Shown here one piece after another: positions 56,206 to 64,000 of a stretch of 64,000 bases of DNA. The notes beneath the pieces are model-generated. The model was not told the origin of the DNA and did no database searches. It was given only the letters and a program-made list of their open reading frames with translations. The stretch's first letter is position 1, and each line of letters opens with the position of its first letter. Source of the DNA: Aggregatibacter segnis ATCC 33393 (GTDB lineage: Bacteria > Pseudomonadota > Gammaproteobacteria > Enterobacterales > Pasteurellaceae); contig NZ_GL622200.1 in NCBI RefSeq assembly GCF_000185305.1, positions 345,359-409,358 on the forward strand, given 5' to 3'. The translations under genes and the position numbers were made by a program.

Positions 56206-58653
56206 TTAGTGCTTTAAGGTTCTTAAAATATCGGCAAAAATGCCGGCAGCAGTGACAGCATTGCCCGCGCCGTAACCGCGTAATAATAGCGGAATCGGTT
56301 GGTAATAACGAGTGTAAAATGCCAACGCATTCTCACCGTTTTTCACCTTGTATAGCGGATCATCTTTGCCCACGGCAACAATAGACACTTTGCATTTGCC
56401 GTTTTCAATTTGTCCAACGTAACGTAAAACTTTTTCTTCCGCTTCGGCTTTTTCGACACGTGCAGCAAATTCGGTATCCAATTGCGGCAACATCGCCATA
56501 AATTCTTCGGTAGATTTGCCCTCGGCAAAACCTTTTGGAAGAACGCCTTCGACTTCGACATCTGACAACTCTAGTTCTAAGCCGCTTTCACGAGCAAGAA
56601 TTAACAATTTGCGGGCAACGTCCTGACCGGATAAGTCATCGCGCGGATCCGGTTCAGTGAAGCCTTTTTCGCGGGCAAGTGCGGTCGCTTGAGAAAGGCT
56701 TAAACCTTCTTCCAATTTACCGAAAATAAAAGAAAGGGAACCGGATAAAATCCCGTCAAAACGTTCCACTTCATCGCCGGCGGCTAATAAGTTTTGTAAG
56801 TTCTCAATGACCGGTAAACCTGCACCGACGTTGGTTTCGTATAAGAATTTACGTTGGTTTTTATGGGCTAGTTCACGCAGTTTGTGGTAGTAAGTTAAGT
56901 CGCGAGTATTGGCTTTTTTATTTGGGGTTACCACATGGAAACCTTCTGCCAATGCACGTTCATACAAACTCGCTAAGGATTCAGCCGATGTACAATCTAC
57001 AAAGACCGGGTTCACAACGTGATGTAATTTAATGAAAGATAACAACACGTCAAAATCAGATGGCTGGGTGGCATTTTCCAAATCTGCTTGCCAATGGTCT
57101 AAACTTAAGCCGTTTTCATTCAGCAACATTTTATTGGAGTTGGCTAATGCACAGACACGGATTTCAATGTCCTTCTTTGCTAAATACTCTTTTTGCTGTT
57201 TGATTTGTTCGATTAATTCACCGCCGACACCGCCAACGCCCACGAGAAAAACTTCCACGATTTTTTTGTTATTAAATAAGGCTTGATGTGTTGCTTTTAC
57301 CGCTTCAATCGCTTTATTTTGTGGTACCACAGCGGAGATGGAACGCTCGGAAGAACCTTGCGCAATGGCATTAATACTGATGTTGGCTTGAGCTAAGGCT
57401 GAGAAGAAACGTGCGGCAATGCCTTTGGCTTGGCGCATTCCATCACCCACCACCGAAATGATGGAAAGGTCTTTAATCGTTTCGATAGGATCTAATTGGT
57501 GGGCTTTTAATTCTTGCTCAAATTCCGTTTCTAATGCTTTGAGTGCAACCTCCAAAGATTTTACCGGCACACAGAAACTGATGCTGTATTCGGAAGAAGA
57601 TTGAGTGATTAAAATCACCGATACATTGGCGTTAGACATGGCAGAGAATACGCGTGATGCCATACCGACCATGCCTTGCATTCCCGGACCGGAAACGTTG
57701 AACATGGCAACATTATCTAAATTGGTGATGCCTTTGACTTGCAACTCTTCGGATTTGATATTGCCGGCAATAATGGAACCTGGTGCGGTTGGATTACCGG
57801 TATTTTTAATTAAGCATGGAATATTCGGACGTATTAACGGGCCGATAGTGCGTGGATGAATCACTTTTGCACCAAAGTAGGAAAGCTCCATGGCTTCGCG
57901 ATAAGACAGGCTTGGCAACAAACGTGCATCCAATACTAAACGAGGGTCGCAAGTATAAACGCCGTCAACATCGGTCCAAATTTCACAGACGCTAGCGCCT
58001 AAACAGGCCGCCAAACAGGCAGCGGAATAGTCGGAACCATTACGGCCTAACAAGACCAACTCACCTTTATCATTGCCGGCAGTAAAGCCTGCCATTAACA
58101 CAACTTTCTCTTTGGCGATGGCGCCTGCATTCACACGTTTGGTGGATTCTTCAATATCTACGGAGGATTCTAAATAACTGCCTTGAGCCAATAATTGTTG
58201 AACCGGGTCAACAACGTGTACGCTATATCCATTGGCTTCAAACCAGGCTTTCATCATCGCAATAGAGAGTTTTTCGCCGCGGCAATCAATGGTCGCCTTT
58301 ACCGCATCTTCCACTTTACCGGCTTCACGAATTTGTTCTAATAAAGAGGCAATTTGTTGGAATTCTTGATCAATCAGTTGTTTGGTGCCAGCAAGGTCAA
58401 ACTTATTGTTTTTGGCATGTAAGCCGTTAATGATGGTATAGAAAATATCTAATGCTTCGTTGAAATGGGAATCGGTAGGTTGATTTAAGCTGGCTTTTTC
58501 GGAAAGGGCAACAAGATGATTGGTGATTTTGGCCGGTGCCGATAGCACGCCTGCCGCCTGCTCCTCTAAATGGGCTTTCTCAATAAGCTCGGCAGCCTGC
58601 AAAAACCGTTCCGGATTGGCGAGTGATGTGCCGCCAAATTTTAATACGCGCAT
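56206..58653 (-). CDS. thrA: Bifunctional aspartokinase I/homoserine dehydrogenase I
   Basis: This 815-residue enzyme performs the first and third steps from aspartate to threonine. The N-terminal kinase (about 1-290) begins [15 protein letters not shown] and contains [16 protein letters not shown]. Two ACT regulatory segments follow (about 310-460) for threonine feedback. The dehydrogenase (about 465-815) has the [16 protein letters not shown] dinucleotide fold, PNKKAN and the [19 protein letters not shown] signature. It is the first structural gene of the thr operon, behind leader and attenuator. Confidence 0.97.
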   Translation of the reverse strand: MRVLKFGGTSLANPERFLQAAELIEKAHLEEQAAGVLSAPAKITNHLVALSEKASLNQPTDSHFNEALDIFYTIINGLHAKNNKFDLAGTKQLIDQEFQQIASLLEQIREAGKVEDAVKATIDCRGEKLSIAMMKAWFEANGYSVHVVDPVQQLLAQGSYLESSVDIEESTKRVNAGAIAKEKVVLMAGFTAGNDKGELVLLGRNGSDYSAACLAACLGASVCEIWTDVDGVYTCDPRLVLDARLLPSLSYREAMELSYFGAKVIHPRTIGPLIRPNIPCLIKNTGNPTAPGSIIAGNIKSEELQVKGITNLDNVAMFNVSGPGMQGMVGMASRVFSAMSNANVSVILITQSSSEYSISFCVPVKSLEVALKALETEFEQELKAHQLDPIETIKDLSIISVVGDGMRQAKGIAARFFSALAQANISINAIAQGSSERSISAVVPQNKAIEAVKATHQALFNNKKIVEVFLVGVGGVGGELIEQIKQQKEYLAKKDIEIRVCALANSNKMLLNENGLSLDHWQADLENATQPSDFDVLLSFIKLHHVVNPVFVDCTSAESLASLYERALAEGFHVVTPNKKANTRDLTYYHKLRELAHKNQRKFLYETNVGAGLPVIENLQNLLAAGDEVERFDGILSGSLSFIFGKLEEGLSLSQATALAREKGFTEPDPRDDLSGQDVARKLLILARESGLELELSDVEVEGVLPKGFAEGKSTEEFMAMLPQLDTEFAARVEKAEAEEKVLRYVGQIENGKCKVSIVAVGKDDPLYKVKNGENALAFYTRYYQPIPLLLRGYGAGNAVTAAGIFADILRTLKH

Positions 58654-58690
58654 GATATTCTCCTGAGTATGATATATAAAAATGTTTGCA

Positions 58691-58723
58691 TAAAAAAACC
58701 CGCTTTATAGAGGAAGCGGGTTT
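58691..58723 (-). terminator. thr operon attenuator terminator
   Basis: On the minus strand AAACCCGCTT / AAGCGGGTTT form a 10-bp stem with an 8-base loop and a run of seven Us, between the leader peptide and thrA. It is the terminator arm of an attenuator controlled by leader translation. Confidence 0.88.
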
Positions 58724-58744
58724 ATGAATCTTATTCTTAACGCA

Positions 58745-58819
58745 CTAGCCCGCCCCATTAATCATCGTAATGGTAATCATGGAGGTTGACATAATAATAG
58801 TGCGGTTAAGTTGACGCAT
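58745..58819 (-). CDS. thrL: thr operon leader peptide
   Basis: A 24-codon frame encodes MRQLNRTIIMSTSMITITMI followed by NGAG and a TAG stop. It contains four Thr and five Ile codons, and its ending NGAG is the same as in E. coli ThrL. Scarcity of charged Thr- or Ile-tRNA would stall the ribosome and prevent the attenuator hairpin. The N-terminal part differs from the enteric leader and lacks a clear ribosome binding site, so the start could be a later Met. Confidence 0.85.
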   Translation of the reverse strand: MRQLNRTIIMSTSMITITMINGAG

Positions 58820-58964
58820 AATTTATTTTACATGGTGAAAAATTGGATATAGAAATACCGAAATTTCATATCCTTGTCAAACGGAAATCGGAGAATTTTG
58901 CATTATTTTCTAACTTTTTTAGTTGGTGTAAAATAAATTACCATTTTTATTACAAGGACGCCTT

Positions 58965-59651
58965 ATGATTGCGCAAAATCTTGCTCATATTCAGGAACAA
59001 ATTACACAATGCGAATGCCATTCTGAGACTCAAAGTGCGGTCAAATTACTTGCCGTTTCTAAAACTAAACCGATTGAAGATATTTTAACCGCGTACGAAG
59101 CGGGTCAAATGGCATTTGGCGAAAACTATGTGCAAGAGGGCGTTGAAAAAATTCAATTTTGCCAACAACAGCAGATTGAATTGGAATGGCATTTTATCGG
59201 GCCATTACAATCTAACAAAACCCGCTTGGTGGCGGAATATTTTGACTGGATGCAAACTCTTGAGCGTGCAAAAATCGCTGACCGTTTAAATGAACAACGC
59301 CCACCGCACAAGGCACCATTAAATGTGTTAATTCAAGTGAATATCAGCAATGAAGCCAGTAAATCCGGCGTGCAACCCGATGATATTTTGCCTTTAGCAA
59401 AACACGTGGAAAATCTACCGCACTTACGTTTACGCGGTTTAATGGCGATTCCTGAACCTACCGATGATGTGGTGCAACAGGAACAAACGTTTCGTCAAAT
59501 GCATACCTTGTTTGAAGGATTGCAGCAGGCTTTGCCTCATGCCCAAATTGATACTTTATCCATGGGCATGACCGACGATATGCAAAGCGCCATTAAATGC
59601 GGTTCTACGATGGTGCGCGTAGGCACCGCGATTTTCGGGAAGCGAGTGTAA
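58965..59651 (+). CDS. yggS: YggS-family PLP homeostasis protein
   Basis: This 228-residue PLP-binding protein without known catalytic activity balances free PLP and amino acid pools. The PLP lysine lies in LLAVSKTKPIEDI (about 29-41). The family's IGPLQSNKTR and LSMGMTDDMQSAIKCGSTMVRVGTAIFG are present. ACAAGGACG precedes the ATG. Its position divergent from thrA matches Haemophilus. Confidence 0.94.
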   Translation: MIAQNLAHIQEQITQCECHSETQSAVKLLAVSKTKPIEDILTAYEAGQMAFGENYVQEGVEKIQFCQQQQIELEWHFIGPLQSNKTRLVAEYFDWMQTLERAKIADRLNEQRPPHKAPLNVLIQVNISNEASKSGVQPDDILPLAKHVENLPHLRLRGLMAIPEPTDDVVQQEQTFRQMHTLFEGLQQALPHAQIDTLSMGMTDDMQSAIKCGSTMVRVGTAIFGKRV

Positions 59652-59703
59652 TTTGCATAAAAGTGCGGTCGTTTTTGGCCGCGTTTTTTATTTTAAAGGA
59701 AAG

Positions 59704-59737
59704 CAAAACGCCACATTCAATTGAACGTGGCGTTTTG
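59704..59737. terminator. Terminator between yggS and bamC
   Basis: CAAAACGCCAC / GTGGCGTTTTG, extended inward by TTCAATTGAA, forms a long hairpin between the convergent genes. Confidence 0.75.
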
Positions 59738-59751
59738 TGTGAACTGGTTAA

Positions 59752-60756
59752 TTATCTTGCTAAGACGTTTTGTAACGCTTGATAAATAATCTGTGCTTGT
59801 TTTCCGGAAAGTGCGGTTTTCTTTTCATCGGAAATAACCACCGCACTTTGTTTGCCGGCGGTAGAAAGTTGCATTTGGTAATCCCCTTTTTCTAGTTCAG
59901 GAAGTTGTGTGCCGATGCGCAACCATTCTTCTTGAGATAAAGGTTTATAAGTTAATTCCCGAATGCCTCGTGCGCCTTGTTCTTCGCTGATTTCAAATCC
60001 TAAGATTGGTAATGCAGAAGCTAAACGGTGCCATGCTTTTTCAAACGGTGCATTTAAAACCAAAGCGATACGACCATTAGAATCTGTTGCAATGGCGGAT
60101 TGAATTGGTGAGGATTGTACCCCTCTTAGTTCTTGCTGTTGTTTTTGATATGCGCTGTTAAGCTCTCCAACGAATTGATTTAATCGGTCAGAAGCATAAC
60201 GTTGTTTATCCGCAAGGTTTGGCGTGAAAACCGTGTCATCGCGTTTCATTTGCAGCACTGAAACCGTTAATGCATTGGCTTGGCGGGCATTCACTTCTTC
60301 AATTTGATAGCGTATTTGGGTATTTTTTAAGTCATCCACGCGTCCGGTCTCTGTCCAATCAGTCACTAATTTCTTACCTTCTAAGTGATAACCAATCTCT
60401 TGTTCTTTCAGTAAACGTTCAATTTGTTTTAGGTTATACACCTGTTTTTTATTGGATTCATAAACGATCAATGCACGTTCACCGTCAAATTGGGTGATAG
60501 AACCATTGATAATGGCTAATGGAATTGATGGAGGACGAATATCCACGTTTTCTGTTTTCGCAATTTTGACTTGAGGTAATTGATATTCTGCGCTTTGTGT
60601 CGGTAACTTGACGCCGCCACTGGCGAGTGGAGCGAAAAATGGCAATTCGGGGTTTGATTTTTGATAGTTATCTCCCGCTTGTTGTTTACTTTCATTGCTG
60701 GCAGAACAGGCACTTAATAGGGCAACCATTGCTGCAGTCAGTAACCATTTTTTCAT
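59752..60756 (-). CDS. bamC: Outer membrane assembly lipoprotein BamC
   Basis: This 334-residue lipoprotein of the BAM complex aids beta-barrel insertion. The lipobox is LLSACSAS with lipidated Cys17. A long unstructured segment (about 20-85), which binds BamD in the E. coli homologue, precedes two helix-grip domains (about 90-200 and 220-330). It lies downstream of dapA, the same order as in enterics. Confidence 0.9.
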   Translation of the reverse strand: MKKWLLTAAMVALLSACSASNESKQQAGDNYQKSNPELPFFAPLASGGVKLPTQSAEYQLPQVKIAKTENVDIRPPSIPLAIINGSITQFDGERALIVYESNKKQVYNLKQIERLLKEQEIGYHLEGKKLVTDWTETGRVDDLKNTQIRYQIEEVNARQANALTVSVLQMKRDDTVFTPNLADKQRYASDRLNQFVGELNSAYQKQQQELRGVQSSPIQSAIATDSNGRIALVLNAPFEKAWHRLASALPILGFEISEEQGARGIRELTYKPLSQEEWLRIGTQLPELEKGDYQMQLSTAGKQSAVVISDEKKTALSGKQAQIIYQALQNVLAR

Positions 60757-60824
60757 AACATATCCTTTTGGCGTGTAATCAAGAGTGAGAAAGTCTGTTT
60801 TCGACAGAAGAGAAAGAGAAAAGT

Positions 60825-60848
60825 TCGGGATCTATGTGTAGATCCCGA
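60825..60848 (-). other. Hairpin between dapA and bamC
   Basis: TCGGGATCTA / TAGATCCCGA is a perfect 10-bp stem with a 4-base TGTG loop, directly after the dapA stop on the minus strand. The following sequence is only moderately U-rich, so it may be a weak terminator or a processing or stability element rather than a full stop. Confidence 0.6.
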
Positions 60849-60855
60849 TATCAAT

Positions 60856-61749
60856 TTAAAGTAGTCCGGCAAGTTTTAGGGCTTCTAATACAGACGGTTG
60901 TGCTTTTTCACTGAGTACGGTGAGAGGCAAACGAAGAGTAGGCTCTTGAATAAGTCCGAGTTTATAGCAGGCCCATTTTACTGGGATAGGGTTGGATTCA
61001 ATAAAGAGATTTTTATGTAGCGGCATTAAACGTTGGTTAATTTTTTCAGCTTCTTCAAATTTACCTTCACGAGCTAAATGGCACATTTTCGCCATCTCTA
61101 CAGGCGCAATGTTATTTGTGACTGAAATCACGCCTTCCGCACCTAGTTTCATAGCTTCTAAACTGGTCGCATCATCGCCGCTTAATACGATGAAATCATT
61201 CCCGGCAAGTTGTTTGATTTTTTGTACGCGGGAAACATCACCGGTGGCTTCTTTAATCCCTATAATATTTTTGATTTTGGCTAAACGACCAACCGTTTCC
61301 GGTTGCAAATCACTTCCGGTACGTCCTGGTACGTTATACAGGATTTGCGGAATATCGGTACATTCAGCAATGGCTTTGAAGTGTTGATACATGCCTTCTT
61401 GCGTAGGTTTGTTGTAATAAGGGACAACGGATAAACAACCGGAAATGCCGCTATTATTTAATAATTTTGTCATGGTAATGGCTTCGCTGGTGGCATTGGC
61501 GCCGGTACCGGCAATAACCGGGATTCTGCCGGCGGCAAACTCAACGGTCTTTAAGATGGCTTTTACATTTTCGTCAATGCTTAGGGTGGCGGATTCACCG
61601 GTTGTCCCAACAGAAACAATTGCATCCGTGCCGGCATTAATGTGAAATTCAACCAGCTTTTTCAAATTTTCAAAATCCACTTCGCCATGGCTATCCATTG
61701 GTGTCACTAATGCAACGATGCTTCCCTGAAATAAAGGGTGATTTGACAT
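60856..61749 (-). CDS. dapA: 4-hydroxy-tetrahydrodipicolinate synthase
   Basis: This 297-residue lysine/diaminopimelate pathway enzyme condenses pyruvate with aspartate semialdehyde. It has [31 protein letters not shown], the catalytic Tyr in [12 protein letters not shown] and the Schiff-base Lys in [14 protein letters not shown] chose ATG 61749, with GGAGG six bases upstream; the in-frame ATG at 61761 precedes that site. It is upstream of bamC. Confidence 0.96.
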   Translation of the reverse strand: MSNHPLFQGSIVALVTPMDSHGEVDFENLKKLVEFHINAGTDAIVSVGTTGESATLSIDENVKAILKTVEFAAGRIPVIAGTGANATSEAITMTKLLNNSGISGCLSVVPYYNKPTQEGMYQHFKAIAECTDIPQILYNVPGRTGSDLQPETVGRLAKIKNIIGIKEATGDVSRVQKIKQLAGNDFIVLSGDDATSLEAMKLGAEGVISVTNNIAPVEMAKMCHLAREGKFEEAEKINQRLMPLHKNLFIESNPIPVKWACYKLGLIQEPTLRLPLTVLSEKAQPSVLEALKLAGLL

Positions 61750-61902
61750 AAAAGCCTCCATTTTTTGTTATTGGATTCCGGTTTAAATAAGAAATTACAT
61801 TGCCGGAAAAAAGAGTTGTGTTTGCTTGCTAATGGTCGTTTAAGATCGCTAAAATACCCTGAATTTGCAAGAAATTTTTTATTTTTTTAAGAGGATTTTT
61901 AA

Positions 61903-62367
61903 ATGAATACATTAAAAGTCGGCGAAAACGCACCGCACTTTTCTTTACTGAATCAAAATGGCGAATTAGTTTCTTTGGAACAGTTTAAAGGTAAAAAAGT
62001 GTTGGTTTATTTTTACCCAAAAGCGTTAACCCCTGGCTGCACGACACAAGCCTGTGGTTTACGGGATAGTAAATCGGAATTGGAAAACTTAGGCGTGGTG
62101 ATTTTAGGAATTAGCCCAGATAGCCCGAAAAAATTAGCGCAGTTTATCGAAAAGAAAGCGCTAAATTTCACTTTGTTATCCGATGAAGATCATCAAGTCG
62201 CCGAGCAATTTGGCGTGTGGGGGGAAAAGAAATTTATGGGACGCACTTTTGATGGTATTCACCGAATCAGTTTTCTTATTGATGAAAACGGTAAAATTGC
62301 GCAGGTGTTTGATAAATTTAAAACAACAGAACATCATCAGGTTGTGTTGGATTATTTGAAAAAGTGA
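61903..62367 (+). CDS. bcp: Thioredoxin-dependent thiol peroxidase (Bcp/PrxQ)
   Basis: This 154-residue peroxiredoxin reduces hydroperoxides. The peroxidatic Cys46 and resolving Cys51 are in YPKALTPGCTTQACGLRD, and GISPDSPKKLAQF follows. The length and cysteine positions match E. coli Bcp. AGAGGA precedes the ATG. The gene is single and is divergent from dapA. Confidence 0.95.
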   Translation: MNTLKVGENAPHFSLLNQNGELVSLEQFKGKKVLVYFYPKALTPGCTTQACGLRDSKSELENLGVVILGISPDSPKKLAQFIEKKALNFTLLSDEDHQVAEQFGVWGEKKFMGRTFDGIHRISFLIDENGKIAQVFDKFKTTEHHQVVLDYLKK

Positions 62368-62456
62368 TTTTTTATAACATTAAAATAAAACGACCGCATG
62401 AAGTGATCTATATCCCAAAAGTGCGGTCCATTTTTGACCTGTTTTTACTCAAGAAA

Positions 62457-63038
62457 TCAGGCGGCGCTTTTCTGATAAGCAATGCCATGCATAAAAAGCT
62501 GTAACACATCTTTAAAGAGTTGCTGTTCTTTGCCGGCATAATGTTGTTGCAAAACAGAAGAATGAATCATTTCATCCATTTTTTGAATCAACACATCAAT
62601 TAAAATCACAGGAAAATCATCACGCACACTTTTGCGTTGTTGTAACGTACTGAAAAAATAGTGCATATAGAGATATTTTTCCTGTGCCATTTGCCGAAAA
62701 AAAGCCTGTAAGGTTTCATCTTGATCATGATTTAAATCATGTAATACGGCGGTGGAATACAGAGTAGTCATGGATTCTTGCTGCATCGTCAAAATCTGCT
62801 GGATCACCGTGGCTAAATCTGCCTCTGTGGCTAACAGTCTATCAAATTCCTGCCGCATATTATTTTTTTGTTCTTCGAAAATACATTTCACTAAATCTTG
62901 CTTGGTGGGGAAATATTTATAAAACGTCACCCGACTCACCCCCGCCGCCCGACAAATTTCTGCGACAGACGTTAATCTCCAACCTTGTTGATAAAACAGT
63001 TCAGTGGCAACCTGTTTCAAAAAAATATCTTTTTTCAT
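62457..63038 (-). CDS. TetR/AcrR-family transcriptional regulator
   Basis: This 193-residue repressor-type protein has an N-terminal HTH (about 8-55), TSVAEICRAAGVSRVTFYKYFPTKQDLV, and a helical ligand domain. I chose ATG 63038 because AAGGAG lies eight bases upstream; the longer frame from 63065 overlaps this site. It is divergent from the TonB-dependent receptor gene, which it probably controls. The ligand is unknown. Confidence 0.88.
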   Translation of the reverse strand: MKKDIFLKQVATELFYQQGWRLTSVAEICRAAGVSRVTFYKYFPTKQDLVKCIFEEQKNNMRQEFDRLLATEADLATVIQQILTMQQESMTTLYSTAVLHDLNHDQDETLQAFFRQMAQEKYLYMHYFFSTLQQRKSVRDDFPVILIDVLIQKMDEMIHSSVLQQHYAGKEQQLFKDVLQLFMHGIAYQKSAA

Positions 63039-63140
63039 GGTTCGCTCCTTAAGGGGCAATAACATAGCCGAAAGCCTTTAATTGTCAAATGTCAAATTTG
63101 AGAAAAATTCTTATTTACTTTCGTATTGTGATTGTGCTAG

Positions 63141-63181
63141 GTTTACATTATTAATCATTTAATGCAAAAAGTGTAAACTTT
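63141..63181. promoter_or_regulatory. Candidate TetR-type operator in the divergent gap
   Basis: AAAGTGTAAACTTT (63168-63181) has perfect AAAGT/ACTTT arms. GTTTACA at 63141-63147 forms a wider inverted pair with TGTAAAC inside it. They lie between the regulator and receptor genes, just upstream of the receptor ribosome binding site. Confidence 0.5.
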
Positions 63182-63208
63182 AACTCAAAATGAAGCCTAG
63201 GAGAACCT

Positions 63209-64000
63209 ATGAACAAGTTATCCTCACGACTCAGCCTCATTAGCCTTTGCCTGATGAGTGCCTATTCTTTTTCTACTCATGCTGAAGAAAGTCAGCAGAC
63301 CACGGTACTAGACGAAATCACTGTCACCGGTGAAAAATTCCAACGTAGTCAATCATCTACTGGTTCAAGCACATCCGTGGTAACCGCCACTCAACTCAAA
63401 CGAGAAGCCAATTTACTGTCCGCTACCCAATTATTAAAACGCGATGTGAATATTTTAGACACCGGTTTGGGCAATGACTTACCTACTGTGCGTGGCGTTG
63501 ACGGGTCCGGCCCGGCGGTAGGTGCGGTGGCATTTTTTGCCGGTTCACGCCCACGACTAAATATGCAAATCGATGGCAGAACCTCCAGTTATAACGAACT
63601 GGCGTTCGGTACAAAATCCCTCTGGGATATGAAACAGGTAGAAATTTATCGTGGCGCGCAAAGCTATGCCCAAGGGCGTAACGCCATTGCCGGTGCAGTA
63701 GTCATGACCAGCAATGACCCAACGCAAGAATGGGAGGGCGCAGCGAAATTGAATATGGGGAATCATCGATTGGCACAAACAGCCGCCCTGATTTCAGGCC
63801 CTGTGGTGAAAGACGAATTAGCGTTTCGTTTAAGCGTAGATCATCAACAACGCGAAACGGCTGTGGATTTACCTCATTATGATCCAGTTGGTAACCCACG
63901 TTGGTTTAAAGCCACTAACACCCGCGCCAAATTACTGTGGACACCGTCAGCCTTGCCGGATCTCTATAGCCGTTTAACGTTCAATCATTTAAATGCAAGA
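63209..64000 (+). CDS. TonB-dependent outer membrane receptor, partial
   Basis: The first 264 residues are visible; the frame is open to the window end. AGGAGAACCT precedes the ATG. After a signal peptide (to about residue 27, FSTHAEE) comes the TonB box region TVLDEITVTGEK, then the plug domain (about 50-165: LLKRDVNILDTGLGNDLPTVRG, QIDGR, IYRGAQSYAQGRNAIAGAVVM), then the first barrel strands. Uptake of an iron chelate or similar ligand is likely; the substrate cannot be told from this part. Confidence 0.9.
   Translation, partial: MNKLSSRLSLISLCLMSAYSFSTHAEESQQTTVLDEITVTGEKFQRSQSSTGSSTSVVTATQLKREANLLSATQLLKRDVNILDTGLGNDLPTVRGVDGSGPAVGAVAFFAGSRPRLNMQIDGRTSSYNELAFGTKSLWDMKQVEIYRGAQSYAQGRNAIAGAVVMTSNDPTQEWEGAAKLNMGNHRLAQTAALISGPVVKDELAFRLSVDHQQRETAVDLPHYDPVGNPRWFKATNTRAKLLWTPSALPDLYSRLTFNHLNAR

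Overview
This window is chromosomal DNA from a member of the Pasteurellaceae, most likely Aggregatibacter or a close Haemophilus relative. The 9-mer AAGTGCGGT and its complement, the Haemophilus influenzae-type DNA uptake signal sequence, recur throughout, both inside genes and as inverted pairs at gene ends. Many gene neighbourhoods match Haemophilus or enteric order: dusB-fis, menF-menD-menH, fadR|nhaB-dsbB, folB|plsY, rsuA-bcr, ccmA-I, nrfABCD, proC-MFS-xerD, hflKC, thrLABC|yggS and dapA-bamC. No tRNA, rRNA or CRISPR array was recognised.

Layout. 1-7.1 kb: the dusB tail, fis, purL behind a PurR operator, an AT-rich orphan gene with a C-terminal membrane segment, metK and rpsO. 7.1-11 kb: menaquinone genes menF-menD-menH. 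11-23.4 kb: housekeeping genes (alaA, fadR, nhaB, dsbB, mltF, folB, plsY, sodA, maeB, rsuA, bcr), plus a 48-residue basic ORF overlapping the end of mltF. 23.5-38.5 kb: an anaerobic respiration block. It holds the full system I cytochrome c maturation operon (ccmA-I), formate-dependent nitrite reductase nrfABCD, and the dedicated NrfEFG-type haem lyase in which NrfF and NrfG are fused. The ccm and nrf promoters carry near-identical NarP/NarL-type 7-2-7 operators, and nrf also has an FNR box. Menaquinone from the men genes is the expected electron donor to NrfD.

38.5-41.4 kb: a flavoprotein, a transglutaminase-like pseudogene and rdgC. 41.4-46.3 kb: a 4.9-kb AT-rich integrative element bounded by a 13-bp direct repeat that lies in the first codons of rdgC. 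It encodes a P4-type integrase, an XRE regulator with a coiled coil, a small membrane protein, a secreted Cys-containing protein, an AlpA/excisionase-like HTH protein and a PriCT-type replicase beside iteron-like repeats. The element has replaced the native start and ribosome binding site of rdgC with its own sequence; the native ones lie stranded at the far end, next to proC. The excisionase and replicase frames are interrupted only by amber codons (one and two), with no frameshift. That is either early decay or amber readthrough, and it is the most unusual feature of the window.

46.4-64 kb: proC, an MFS transporter, xerD, tig, hflKC, a phosphopantetheinyl transferase, the thr operon with its leader peptide and attenuator, yggS, dapA-bamC, bcp, and a TetR-type regulator divergent from a TonB-dependent receptor that runs off the window.
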